Shown one piece after another: positions 16,666 to 24,605 of a stretch of 54,021 nt of DNA. The translations under genes and the position numbers were made by a program. Under the pieces are notes generated by a model, which saw nothing but the letters and a program-made list of their open reading frames with translations, was not told the DNA's origin and did not search any database. Every line of letters begins with the position of its first letter. Within the stretch, counting starts at the first letter, position 1. Where the stretch lies: assembly GCA_945898195.1 (NCBI GenBank), contig CAMDHM010000018.1:1-54021 (forward strand), read 5' to 3'. Origin of the DNA: Pseudobacteriovorax antillogorgiicola (GTDB lineage: Bacteria > Bdellovibrionota_B > Oligoflexia > Oligoflexales > RGVZ01).

Positions 16666-17174
16666 ACATGACAACAGGACGCCTTGACCCTATCCATTGC
16701 GAAATCCTTCTCAAGACAGAGCACGTCGGGAGGCTGGCCTGCCACGCTGCCGGCAAAACCTACGTCGTACCCGTAACCTATGTTTTTGATGGAGGAGCGA
16801 TTTACGGGCACACAAATCCGGGCCTAAAACTTGAGATGCTCCGTTCAAATCCATCCGTCTGTTTTGAAGTGGACCACCTGGACAACATGGCAAATTGGCG
16901 GTCGGTGGTTGCATGGGGAAGCTTTGAAGAACTTGCTGGGACCGAGAAAGCCGCGGCCCTGGACATTCTTTTCCAACGCTTGACCCCAGTGATTCGCAGT
17001 CACACCAGTCTGCCCAGCAAAGGCGCCATAGGCGGAGCTGACTGTCCCCCTGAAAACAAAGAGGAAGCCACGGCAAACGCCATGGACCACATGAAAATCA
17101 GACCGACCAAAGGAGTTGTCTACCGAATCAAAGTGACAGAGATGACGGGCCGATTTGAGAAAGCCTTTCACTGA
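16662..17174 (+). CDS. Flavin-nucleotide-binding (PNPOx-like) protein
   Basis: A 170-residue split-barrel protein of the pyridoxamine-5'-phosphate-oxidase-like family. Typical elements are HVGRLACHAAGKTYVVPVTY, IYGHTNPGLKLEMLRSNP, VCFEVDHL, WRSVVAWGSFEEL and the late VVYRIKVTEMTGR. It probably binds FMN or F420-type cofactor and may reduce small molecules; the substrate is unknown. The start overlaps the stop of the universal stress protein by 4 bases, so the two form an operon, a pairing often linked to redox or low-oxygen stress. Confidence 0.85.
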   Translation: MNMTTGRLDPIHCEILLKTEHVGRLACHAAGKTYVVPVTYVFDGGAIYGHTNPGLKLEMLRSNPSVCFEVDHLDNMANWRSVVAWGSFEELAGTEKAAALDILFQRLTPVIRSHTSLPSKGAIGGADCPPENKEEATANAMDHMKIRPTKGVVYRIKVTEMTGRFEKAFH

Positions 17175-17255
17175 AATTATTGTGAAAAACCTTATAACCG
17201 TGCACAATCTTGGGGGGAAATCGTTTTAGATTGACTGGTTCAAAGGAACTCCCGC

Positions 17256-19415
17256 ATGCCACATTCGTCACAATTGCGGAAAACTTTCGAGTCTAAGGCA
17301 ACTTCAGTTATTGTTGCGTATCCCAACGGAACAATCCGTGGGCAGATCACGGCAACCCTCAAAGAACTTGGATTCAAATCCGTAACCGGTGTCGGCGATA
17401 TTTCTGAACTTGTTCCAATCCTTCAAGAATCTATCTCAAGCGGCAGCCGACCCGGCTGGATCCTTACCAGTATGTTTATCGATGGCAAGGTAAACGCCCT
17501 TCAACTCGGTCAATTGATCAGCAGCACACCTGAATTGAATGACGTTGCATGGTCATTCATAGCGACGCGAGAAGAAGACTATACAATTCCATTGGCCCTA
17601 GAGCGCGGATTGCTTTCCTGGCACCTGGCCGACTGCTTCACGCAGGCCGACGCCATCCGTAAAGAGCTTATTTTATTTCTGGAAGTAATTTTTCACGCCG
17701 AATTCAATCCAGACGTGATCGCCATGATGTATGCCTGCAATTTGCTGCGCGCCGGCGCCAAATACCAAGATTTGAAGCGCTTATCGGGCCTCATGCTCGA
17801 GGCCAAGGCTGACAATCCATACCTTTTGTTAAATTATGCAGAAGCCTTGGCTTTGAACAATGATTTTACGGGTGCAAAACGTTTTGGAACACAGGCCGTA
17901 TGGTCAAAAAAAGAACTGCTTCCAAAAGTGGCTGCCTTGAAGTGCGCCGACAAAACCTCTGTTTTCTCACCAGAAGAAATCAGCGCAATACAGTCCCAAG
18001 GATCCTCACTGTTTAACGCTTTTGGCATTCAGCATTGCATGATCGTCGATCCCGATGCCTCGGCAAGAAAACATTTGCGCAGCGCACTCGAGGGAATGGG
18101 AATTCAAAGTATTGTGGAATTTGAAAGCGGCCTGAAGGCTTGGGAGTACCTTCAAACAAATCGTAGCAATACGATCATGATATGTGAATGGAAATTGCCA
18201 GATCTTTCTGGAATGGCACTGCTGCAACGAATGCAACAAGCCGGAATTCACGAGGTCCCGGTGATTATTTCAAGCGGGCAGCTCGGGAAAATGGACATCG
18301 GCCTCGTGGAGGAACTCGGTAGTGCCGTGCTTTTACAAAAACCGCTGACACTTGAATCGTTAGAGGGCGATATTCGTACGGCGGTCAAAGAAGAGCACTT
18401 ACCTTCGTCGTTCAAGGGGATCATCCGAAAGGTCCGCCATCTTCTGCGGAAAAACGATATCTCTGCGGCAAAGAAAATCTGGGAGTCCTTTGCTGGCCAG
18501 ATCGTTATCCCGCAGGTTCATCGGTGTATTGTTTCAGCCGAGATCCATTTTGCGCAGGCAAAGCTTGAGGACGCCTATAGCCAGGCTATCACTGCGGAAA
18601 AAATGGGGGCAAAAGGCGCTTACTTTTTTAATTTGCTGGGCAAAATAACCTTTGCCCTTGGTGACTTTGACGGATCGGCAAGCTGGTTTGAAAAGGCGAA
18701 TCAGGAGGTGGCGATCAACATAGAACGCTTGACAGACCTTGCAGCCTTAGAGCTCCACCGCGGCGACACCTCTAAAGCGGGAGAGGTTGCCTCCAGCGCT
18801 GCAAAAATTGACGCTGCAAATCCAAAAGTCATTGAGACACAGGCCATGGTTGCCTTGGAAAGTGGCGATTCCGAAGGCGCTGCGGCCATGATGGCTCAGC
18901 TCAATGATTTGATGAATATTGTTGCCCATTTGAATAACAGGGCCGTGGCCATGGCGTGGAAGGGAGATCACGACAAGGGGATCACCCTTTACCGCGAAGC
19001 CCTCGCCGCAGCGCCCAAAGGCTCCATGAAAGACCAAAAGTCATTCACACCATTTATAACCTACAATCTGGCTCTGGCACTTGCCCGAAAGGGAGACTTT
19101 GAGTCCGCGGAAAAAACCGTCGCAGGACTGGATCCATTAGCACTCGCGTCCATTGAAGGGCGCCTTTCGCTTAAAGTTGGTGGATTTAAAAAACGCATAA
19201 AAGAAGCCATTAAAACCGGTTCAGGACTTGAAATTGACACTCCCAAGACCAGCGATATTTCAAAAAAGAGAATCCTTAACCTTCAAAAAGCCGTTGATGC
19301 CACTGCGGCAAAAGTCGTAAACGCGGTGAAGAATATGAAAATCCTAGGAACGATCGACTATCGGGCGGTGAAGCTCGCCGAAAAGCCGCTCCGATTTAAT
19401 CCCAAAAAACCCTGA
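17256..19415 (+). CDS. Double pseudo-receiver protein with TPR array
   Basis: The 719-residue protein starts with a receiver-like fold (about 15-130) with no acceptor aspartate (WILTSMFIDGK). A 100-residue helical stretch follows, then a second receiver (about 264-385) with the acidic pair VDPD, the conserved serine in VIISSG and lysine in LLQKPL. At the phosphoacceptor position it has glutamate (MICEWKLPDLSG, Glu311). The C-terminal half (about 395-650) is a TPR array, for example YFFNLLGKITFALGDFDGSA. It is cytoplasmic with no output DNA-binding domain, so it is probably a protein-protein scaffold. The start has AAAGGA upstream. The glutamate would mimic phosphorylation or make the domain phosphate-independent. 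Confidence 0.8.
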   Translation: MPHSSQLRKTFESKATSVIVAYPNGTIRGQITATLKELGFKSVTGVGDISELVPILQESISSGSRPGWILTSMFIDGKVNALQLGQLISSTPELNDVAWSFIATREEDYTIPLALERGLLSWHLADCFTQADAIRKELILFLEVIFHAEFNPDVIAMMYACNLLRAGAKYQDLKRLSGLMLEAKADNPYLLLNYAEALALNNDFTGAKRFGTQAVWSKKELLPKVAALKCADKTSVFSPEEISAIQSQGSSLFNAFGIQHCMIVDPDASARKHLRSALEGMGIQSIVEFESGLKAWEYLQTNRSNTIMICEWKLPDLSGMALLQRMQQAGIHEVPVIISSGQLGKMDIGLVEELGSAVLLQKPLTLESLEGDIRTAVKEEHLPSSFKGIIRKVRHLLRKNDISAAKKIWESFAGQIVIPQVHRCIVSAEIHFAQAKLEDAYSQAITAEKMGAKGAYFFNLLGKITFALGDFDGSASWFEKANQEVAINIERLTDLAALELHRGDTSKAGEVASSAAKIDAANPKVIETQAMVALESGDSEGAAAMMAQLNDLMNIVAHLNNRAVAMAWKGDHDKGITLYREALAAAPKGSMKDQKSFTPFITYNLALALARKGDFESAEKTVAGLDPLALASIEGRLSLKVGGFKKRIKEAIKTGSGLEIDTPKTSDISKKRILNLQKAVDATAAKVVNAVKNMKILGTIDYRAVKLAEKPLRFNPKKP

Positions 19416-19451
19416 TAAAAACCGAGACCAGAGAAAAAAGGTATTCCAACC

Positions 19452-20447
19452 ATGCGCGCCGCCATTCTTGAGTCCTTTTCCGGCCCAGCCGGAGTCCGTA
19501 TTATTGATATGCCAGCGCCGACGCCAAAGCGCGGCGAGGTCCTTGTCAAAGTTATTTGCTCACCCGTCAATCCATCCGATGTTCTTTACTGCTCCGGCCT
19601 TTATGGGAACCTACCTAAGTTACCCGTCATCCCTGGCTTTGAAGGATGTGGAACGGTGGTGGCCTCGGGAGGCGGTTTTATGGCCGACCGACTGATTGGA
19701 AAACGAGTGTCCGGCAGCGTTCAAAGCGGAAATGGATTTTGGTCGGAGTTTGTTGTTTTGCGCGCGATGGAAGTCATGGTGATGCCAGAAGCGGTCACCA
19801 ATGAATCGGCTGCCTCCGCCTTGGTGAATCCACTGACTGCAATTGCCCTAATCCGACCGGTCGTAAGTGGGCAACATCGGGCGATGGTTCAAACTGCGGC
19901 CGCCTCGCAGCTCGGACGGATGATCATCCGGTTGAGCAAACGCCACAATTTTCCACTCATCAATATTGTGCACCGTAAGGCGCTGGTGGATGAATTGAAA
20001 ATGCAGGGTGCAGAACACGTGTTGGATAGCAGTTCAAAAGACTTTAAACAGGAACTGACCTCGATCACTCACGAGCTCAAGGCGACTTGGGCGGCCGATG
20101 CTGTTGCTGGAAGCTTGACCGGCGTCCTGGCTGCTTGCATGCCTCTGGGCAGCACAATTTCCGTATACGGCGTTCTCTCGGGAGAAGAGTCAAAGCTAAA
20201 TCCGGGCGATCTAATTTTTCGTGGGCAAACTGTTACTGGCTTTTGGCTGTCGAATGAATTCATCGACCACAGCCCTCTTGGCTTGATCAGGATTGCGCTG
20301 CGACTAAAAAATGCCACGAAACTACTCGCCAACGATTTACAAACTAAGGCGCAAGCTCATTTAAAGCTCGGAGAGATGGGCGAGAGGCTGTCGGGGCTTC
20401 TGACATCAACTAGCAAAGGCAAAATTTACATCACGCCGAACGCTTAA
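19452..20447 (+). CDS. Zinc-free medium-chain dehydrogenase (MECR/quinone-oxidoreductase type)
   Basis: A 331-residue MDR-family oxidoreductase. The N-terminal GroES-like part shows VICSPVNPSDVLYCSG and LPVIPGFEGCGTVVASG, as in mitochondrial-type 2-enoyl reductases and quinone oxidoreductases. The nucleotide-binding part has AMVQTAAASQLGRMIIRLSK, then NIVHRKALVDELK. It lacks the cysteine cluster of zinc alcohol dehydrogenases. NADPH-dependent reduction of an enoyl-CoA/ACP or quinone is likely; which one is not decided. It begins 36 bases after the TPR gene and ends with a 17-base overlap with the convergent FliN-like gene. Confidence 0.8.
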   Translation: MRAAILESFSGPAGVRIIDMPAPTPKRGEVLVKVICSPVNPSDVLYCSGLYGNLPKLPVIPGFEGCGTVVASGGGFMADRLIGKRVSGSVQSGNGFWSEFVVLRAMEVMVMPEAVTNESAASALVNPLTAIALIRPVVSGQHRAMVQTAAASQLGRMIIRLSKRHNFPLINIVHRKALVDELKMQGAEHVLDSSSKDFKQELTSITHELKATWAADAVAGSLTGVLAACMPLGSTISVYGVLSGEESKLNPGDLIFRGQTVTGFWLSNEFIDHSPLGLIRIALRLKNATKLLANDLQTKAQAHLKLGEMGERLSGLLTSTSKGKIYITPNA

Positions 20448-20811
20448 ATTCTGCAGGGAGGGTGAAATGCGCTTTGCCAATCACCTCCGTGACGCGAACG
20501 GCCATCTTGCCATTGACTTCGAGGGCTTCGCCAAAGGCGAATAACTTGTCGTTTACGAAAATCTTCAGCGGATCCTTTGCATTTCCGGCGAGAGATATCA
20601 TTTCACCCGCCTTAAGCTTCAGAAGATCCGCGATCAGCAGGCGAGTCGTTCCAACCTCAACCGTTATCTTCAACTGAACGCCCATAAGAGATTCGGCGAT
20701 ATCATGACTTCCATCGGAATTTTTTTTTAGTGGATCTTTTTTTATGATGGTCAAAAAAACCCCCGATCTTTCCTTCTGAATCGGAAAGACGGGGGGAATC
20801 TTTAGCGGCAC
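20431..20811 (-). CDS. FliN/SpoA-domain flagellar switch-like protein
   Basis: The 126-residue product ends with a clear SpoA (FliN/FliM C-terminal) domain: MGVQLKITVEVGTTRLLIAD, then LLKLKAGEMISLAG, IFVNDKLFAFGEALEVNGK and VRVTEVI. FliN forms the C-ring of the flagellar switch. The N-terminus (residues 1-35) is short and basic. It stands alone, away from fliM or other basal body genes, so it could be a second FliN or a type III secretion-like relative. It starts 20 bases after the thiolase stop, so it may be co-transcribed with it. Confidence 0.8.
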   Translation of the reverse strand: MPLKIPPVFPIQKERSGVFLTIIKKDPLKKNSDGSHDIAESLMGVQLKITVEVGTTRLLIADLLKLKAGEMISLAGNAKDPLKIFVNDKLFAFGEALEVNGKMAVRVTEVIGKAHFTLPAEFKRSA

Positions 20812-20831
20812 TTCATTTTATAGGCGTTGCT

Positions 20832-22007
20832 TTAAACCAACTCAACAATAACCGCACTGGCCTCACCGCCACCGATACACAAGGTCGCCAAACCACGGCG
20901 TTTTCCGGCCGCACGCAGAGCATGTATCAAAGTGACCAAAACCCGCGTCCCACTTGCGCCAATTGGATGGCCAAGAGCCACCGCACCACCATGAACGTTT
21001 ATTTTGTCATGAGAAATCTCAAGGTCGCGCATGGCAGCCATCGGCACCACGGCAAAAGCCTCGTTGATTTCAAACAAGTCGATGTCACTCGCCGACAACT
21101 TTGCCTTGTGTAGCACCTTACGAATGCACTCCACCGGCGCCGTCGTAAACCACGAAGGATCTTGAGCATGGGAGGCTTGTGCGACGATCCGAACAAGCGG
21201 CTTCAAACCAAGCTCTTTGGCTTTTTCCTCGCTGCATGCAACGACCAGAGCAGCACCGTCATTGATCGACGATGCATTGCCTGCCGTTATCGTCCCTGAC
21301 TTATCAAAGGCTGGGCGCAAATCTGACAGTTTAGCGAGATCGGCTGCAAATGGTTCCTCGTCTTTATCCACCATCACCGAGCCTTTTCTACCCGGCACTT
21401 CTACGGGGACAACCTCCTGCTTAAAATGCCCGCTTTCCCAAGCATTGCGTGCGCGGGCATAACTTTCCTGCGCATATTTGTCCTGTTCCTCGCGAGAAAA
21501 CTTATATTCCTTGGCGCAGAGTTCGCCGCAATTGCCCATCGCAACATTTCCGTATGGATCCCAAAGGCCGTCCCATTGCATATGGTCCTTGGCTTCAACG
21601 GCACCAAATTTGTAACCCGCACGCGAGTTCATCAAAAGGTGTGGGGCCTGGGTCATGTTTTCCTGGCCACCAGCAAAAACAACCTTCGCATCGCCCAGGC
21701 GAATTGCCTGATCTGCCATCATGACGGCCTTCAGGCCGCTGCCACAAACACGATTAATCGTCGTTGCGCAAACGGACAGGGCAAGCCCACCGTAAATGGC
21801 GGCCTGGCGTGCCGGAGCCTGACCAACCCCCGCCGTCAGAACGTTACCCATAATGATCTCGTCAACTTTAGACGGATCCAACTTGGTCTTGGCGAGTGCA
21901 TCCTTAACCAGGGCTGCGCCAAGGCGGGACGCGGATAAATTAGAAAACGCCCCACTTAATTTGCCAACCGGGGTCCGACCTGCATAAACGATAACCGTGT
22001 GAGCCAT
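20832..22007 (-). CDS. Acetyl-CoA C-acetyltransferase (thiolase)
   Basis: The 391-residue enzyme reversibly condenses two acetyl-CoA, or cleaves acetoacetyl-CoA. The nucleophilic cysteine is Cys88 in TTINRVCGSGLKAV. The second triad region is GGAVALGHPIGASG (histidine) and the third is CIGGGEASA (Cys377). The NEAF motif (FEINEAFAVVPM) is intact, as in biosynthetic AtoB/PhaA-type thiolases. The start has GGGGGG about 8 bases upstream. It may work with the acyl-CoA dehydrogenase, though the two are 10 kb apart. Confidence 0.92.
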   Translation of the reverse strand: MAHTVIVYAGRTPVGKLSGAFSNLSASRLGAALVKDALAKTKLDPSKVDEIIMGNVLTAGVGQAPARQAAIYGGLALSVCATTINRVCGSGLKAVMMADQAIRLGDAKVVFAGGQENMTQAPHLLMNSRAGYKFGAVEAKDHMQWDGLWDPYGNVAMGNCGELCAKEYKFSREEQDKYAQESYARARNAWESGHFKQEVVPVEVPGRKGSVMVDKDEEPFAADLAKLSDLRPAFDKSGTITAGNASSINDGAALVVACSEEKAKELGLKPLVRIVAQASHAQDPSWFTTAPVECIRKVLHKAKLSASDIDLFEINEAFAVVPMAAMRDLEISHDKINVHGGAVALGHPIGASGTRVLVTLIHALRAAGKRRGLATLCIGGGEASAVIVELV

Positions 22008-22117
22008 GATAAATACCCCCCAAAAAATTCAGACCCTGAAGTTACTTGGATGGCACCGCGATTGCTACTCAGAACCTTGGAAAAACATTACGCCGGGCAT
22101 CCCGGAGGGGGCATGAC

Positions 22118-22471
22118 ATGAATTTTGAAGGACTGAAGAACAAGGGGCTTGAGATTGGTCACGATATCCAACATAGGATCGGAGGCCAGCTACAATCCGA
22201 TGCTAGCCTGCGGCGGGCGAGCGTCAACGTTGGGAGGCCTGAGCGAATCGTGAGCGGTGTCTTGGGGTCGCTCCTCGTCCTCGTCGGGATGAGACGCCCC
22301 GGAACGGCTAATCGCCTGGTGAGTTTGGCCGGTGCGGGCCTTCTGATTAGGGCTACCTCGGGGAACTGCAACATCTATAAAGCACTGGATTTTTCGACGG
22401 TTTCGCCGGGAGAGAAATTGGGCCGACGGACCCACGAGGAGCCGCGGCTGACGCGCAAGTCGGCCGCCTGA
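22118..22471 (+). CDS. DUF2892/YgaP-like inner-membrane protein
   Basis: The 117-residue protein has the family pattern NVGRPERIVSGVLGSLLVLV, a second hydrophobic stretch around LVSLAGAGLLIRATSGNC and a NIYKALDFS tail, giving two membrane helices. Such proteins are widespread and of unknown role. ATG 22118 follows CGGAGGGGG, an excellent ribosome-binding site, so the longer frame from 22046 is not used. The first 40 residues and the tail are basic and hydrophilic. Confidence 0.8.
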   Translation: MNFEGLKNKGLEIGHDIQHRIGGQLQSDASLRRASVNVGRPERIVSGVLGSLLVLVGMRRPGTANRLVSLAGAGLLIRATSGNCNIYKALDFSTVSPGEKLGRRTHEEPRLTRKSAA

Positions 22472-22548
22472 TTGGGCCTTGACTTTTGAGCCCCCTCGCC
22501 ATAATCCAACCGCTTGCGATGTTGCGCCCGCAACGCCGCAAGTGGCTT

Positions 22549-22625
22549 GGCGAGGTAGCTCAGATGGTTAGAGCGGTGGATTCATAACCCACAGGTCGGG
22601 AGTTCGATCCTCCCCTTCGCCACCA
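22549..22625 (+). tRNA. tRNA-Met (CAU), elongator type
   Basis: The 77-nt sequence folds as a standard cloverleaf with a 7-bp acceptor stem (GGCGAGG with CTTCGCC), a D arm TAGCTCAGATGGTTAGAG, anticodon CAT at 22583-22585 in the loop TTCATAA, a T arm with GTTCGATCC and an encoded CCA end. The first base pair is G-C, so it is not the initiator, which has a mismatch there. The tRNA-Ile2 (lysidine) type cannot be excluded completely. The closing anticodon-stem pair (31-39) is an A-C mismatch. Confidence 0.95.
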
Positions 22626-22635
22626 TTCCCTCATT

Positions 22636-23043
22636 TCAGGCACTTTTCAAAAACCGTCCTGAATCCCGTGACACCGACTGAAACGCACCAAGATGCATCT
22701 TAAGCCTGCCGGCCGTTCGGCTCTGATCGTCAACGTCCGAAAGAGACTGGGCAATCCGCTGTTGCAGGGCCAGAGATGCCTGCTGGCAAGAACCAATCCA
22801 AGCCCTGATGGTGCTGCCAAGATCACCCGCTGAACTGCTGGGTGAAAACTCTCCCTCAAACTTTGAAACCATGGCATTGAGGTTAACCCAAGCCATGCGC
22901 TGTAATTGAAAAAATTCATCAAAACGGTCCCAGTCGCTACTGTTCAGCGCCTCAACAGCTGTTGCACAGCGCAAACAAAAAAGATCCACAACGCGCTGAA
23001 TCGCATCCCTTGCCTGATTTTCTTTGGATAGGACCTCAGCCAT
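22636..23043 (-). CDS. Small helical protein in FliT position
   Basis: A 135-residue, mostly helical, charged protein that overlaps the end of fliD by 8 bases (the GTG/ATG start region is ATGGCTGA). In other flagellar operons fliD is followed by the secretion chaperones fliS and fliT. This product has the size and four-helix character of such a chaperone (RVVDLFCLRCATAVEALNSS, then QLQRMAWVNLNAMVSKFEGE), but I see no definite signature. The end lies 11 bases from tRNA-Met on the opposite strand. Confidence 0.5.
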   Translation of the reverse strand: MAEVLSKENQARDAIQRVVDLFCLRCATAVEALNSSDWDRFDEFFQLQRMAWVNLNAMVSKFEGEFSPSSSAGDLGSTIRAWIGSCQQASLALQQRIAQSLSDVDDQSRTAGRLKMHLGAFQSVSRDSGRFLKSA

Positions 23044-24412
23044 TCATTCGTGCCGCCATCGCATCCTGTTGTGACTGCATCATTTGCATCTTTCCATTGA
23101 GATCTCCGAAAGTCTTTTGAAGGCGCTGCTGCTTTTCATCGACCCGTCGCTGCTGGCGTTCAATCGTCTGATCTTGCAGGCGAATGCTTTGATCAAGGGT
23201 CTTCTGACGCAGGGAGATCACACCAGTATCGCGGTCTTGCATGCCTTTGACGGCATTACCAAGTTTTTCGGCAATGCCAGGGCCACCTTCAGATGTGGCA
23301 AAAACCTTCATCACTCCCTCGTAATTGCTGTCTAAGGCATTTTTGAGTTTGCCCTCATCAATCTCGAGCTTTCCCGACTTTGCATTGGTCATGACGCCCA
23401 TATCGGCCAAAGACATTCCACCGCCGGGAGCTGTCTTACCTCCGCTAACCTCTGATTGCATGGAACGTATGGCCTGACGCATCGACGATGCTGCCCCGAG
23501 GGAAAGTTTCTCGCCTTCCTTTGGCGTCATTTGATCCGACATCACAGAAAAGACCTTGTTATACTTTTCAACGAAATCTTTGATACCAGTTGATGTCGCG
23601 TCCACATCCTGAGTGATATTGAGGTTGACGCTGGTTCCGGGCATGGCTTTTTTTGCTGTCAATTTGACGCCTTCAATGAGATCTGAAAAACTATTTTCAG
23701 ACCGCGCAATCTCGACATCTTCGAATTTCATTTCCAGGTTCCTGCCCTTACCAATTTCTTTAAAGTCGAGGAAAGTGGAATCAGGATCGATCTTTATTTT
23801 TGCATCCTCTCCCGTTTTTTCACTTCGAACGAGAAGCTTGAACGGTTGATCACCGATCCCCGTATTAACGATCGAAGCCTGAACTCCCCCCGCCGAGCTA
23901 TTGATCTTATCGGCAACATCTTTCAAGGTTGATCCTGGCTCCAAAGTGATATCGAGGTCTGGCATGCCTTTCCCCCGCTCGATCGCCATGAATCCAATGC
24001 CGACGGCCGAATCGCTGACGTTGGCAAAGCCCTGCTCCAGAAATTTTGCCGAGCCCGCAAGTTCCTTGACCTCGAAATTAAACTGCCCGGGCTTCAAATT
24101 TTTAGCCGATTGAAGTAGCTCCGCGCCGATCACTTCAGGATGTGAAGACTCGACTTTTAGGCGCTGGAATTTTTCCGGAGCGCTAAGTCCGCCCAACTGA
24201 GTCGCGAGGTCGCCAAGGGCGGTCGTAACGGTGGAATAGCCATTTTTCTCTTTAGCAAGGGCATCGCGTTTACCAGAAAGAACATCCACGGCGGCTTTTT
24301 CGCCAGCCATGATCTTATCGACAATCCCGAGATCAACTCCGCCCGCACCTGCGGCAGCCTGTTGAATGCCAGAGACGGCATTCATTGGGGATCCTGCTCC
24401 TTGGATCTTCAT
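23036..24412 (-). CDS. fliD: Flagellar hook-associated protein 2 (filament cap)
   Basis: The 458-residue protein has the FliD plan. The N-terminal coiled region (SGKRDALAKEKNGYSTVTTA, LGDLATQLGGL) and the core FNFEVKELAGSAKFLEQGF are followed by the family's EGVKLTAKKAMPGTSVNLNI with VDATSTGIKDFVEKYNKVF. The C-terminal part (SLADMGVMTNAKSGKLEIDE, LKNALDSN, ending in a coiled coil RLQDQTIERQQRRVDEKQ) matches FliD_C. FliD caps the growing filament outside the cell and needs no signal peptide. A sigma-28-like promoter candidate lies about 75 bases upstream. The next gene is a likely chaperone. Confidence 0.9.
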   Translation of the reverse strand: MKIQGAGSPMNAVSGIQQAAAGAGGVDLGIVDKIMAGEKAAVDVLSGKRDALAKEKNGYSTVTTALGDLATQLGGLSAPEKFQRLKVESSHPEVIGAELLQSAKNLKPGQFNFEVKELAGSAKFLEQGFANVSDSAVGIGFMAIERGKGMPDLDITLEPGSTLKDVADKINSSAGGVQASIVNTGIGDQPFKLLVRSEKTGEDAKIKIDPDSTFLDFKEIGKGRNLEMKFEDVEIARSENSFSDLIEGVKLTAKKAMPGTSVNLNITQDVDATSTGIKDFVEKYNKVFSVMSDQMTPKEGEKLSLGAASSMRQAIRSMQSEVSGGKTAPGGGMSLADMGVMTNAKSGKLEIDEGKLKNALDSNYEGVMKVFATSEGGPGIAEKLGNAVKGMQDRDTGVISLRQKTLDQSIRLQDQTIERQQRRVDEKQQRLQKTFGDLNGKMQMMQSQQDAMAARMNG

Positions 24413-24485
24413 TGCACCTCTCCTTACCTGGACTGGGCATCATCGCCCCAGGATGACGGCCTTTTGGGCTCGTGGTCCTTCTTGG

Positions 24486-24512
24486 CTTTCGGAAGTGTCG
24501 TGGCGGGGTTTA
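24486..24512 (-). promoter_or_regulatory. Sigma-28-like promoter candidate for fliD
   Basis: Reading the minus strand, TAAA (24512-24509) is followed after 15 bases by TCCGAAAG (24493-24486). The flagellar sigma-28 consensus is TAAA, 15 bases, then GCCGATAA, so five of eight -10 bases match. The distance to the fliD start is about 74 bases. Confidence 0.35.
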
Positions 24513-24571
24513 GCCAAAATGCGGGGCGAACGCCCTTGGAAGAGGCTCCGTTGTGACCTAATAAATCCAGT

Positions 24572-24596
24572 AAAAACATTATCTTAGATGATAAAT
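24572..24596 (-). terminator. Weak terminator candidate after the membrane glycosyltransferase-like gene
   Basis: Just past the stop, the minus strand reads TTATC, a 6-base loop, GATAA, then TGTTTTT. The stem is only 5 A/T-rich pairs, so it is weak; it could mark the end of the rpiB to membrane-protein operon ahead of fliD. Confidence 0.3.
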
Positions 24597-24605
24597 TTGG
24601 CTAAT

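Noticed and set aside
17178-17207. TTGTGA-17-CACAAT promoter before the pseudo-receiver gene
   Set aside because: The match to the housekeeping consensus is too weak to list.
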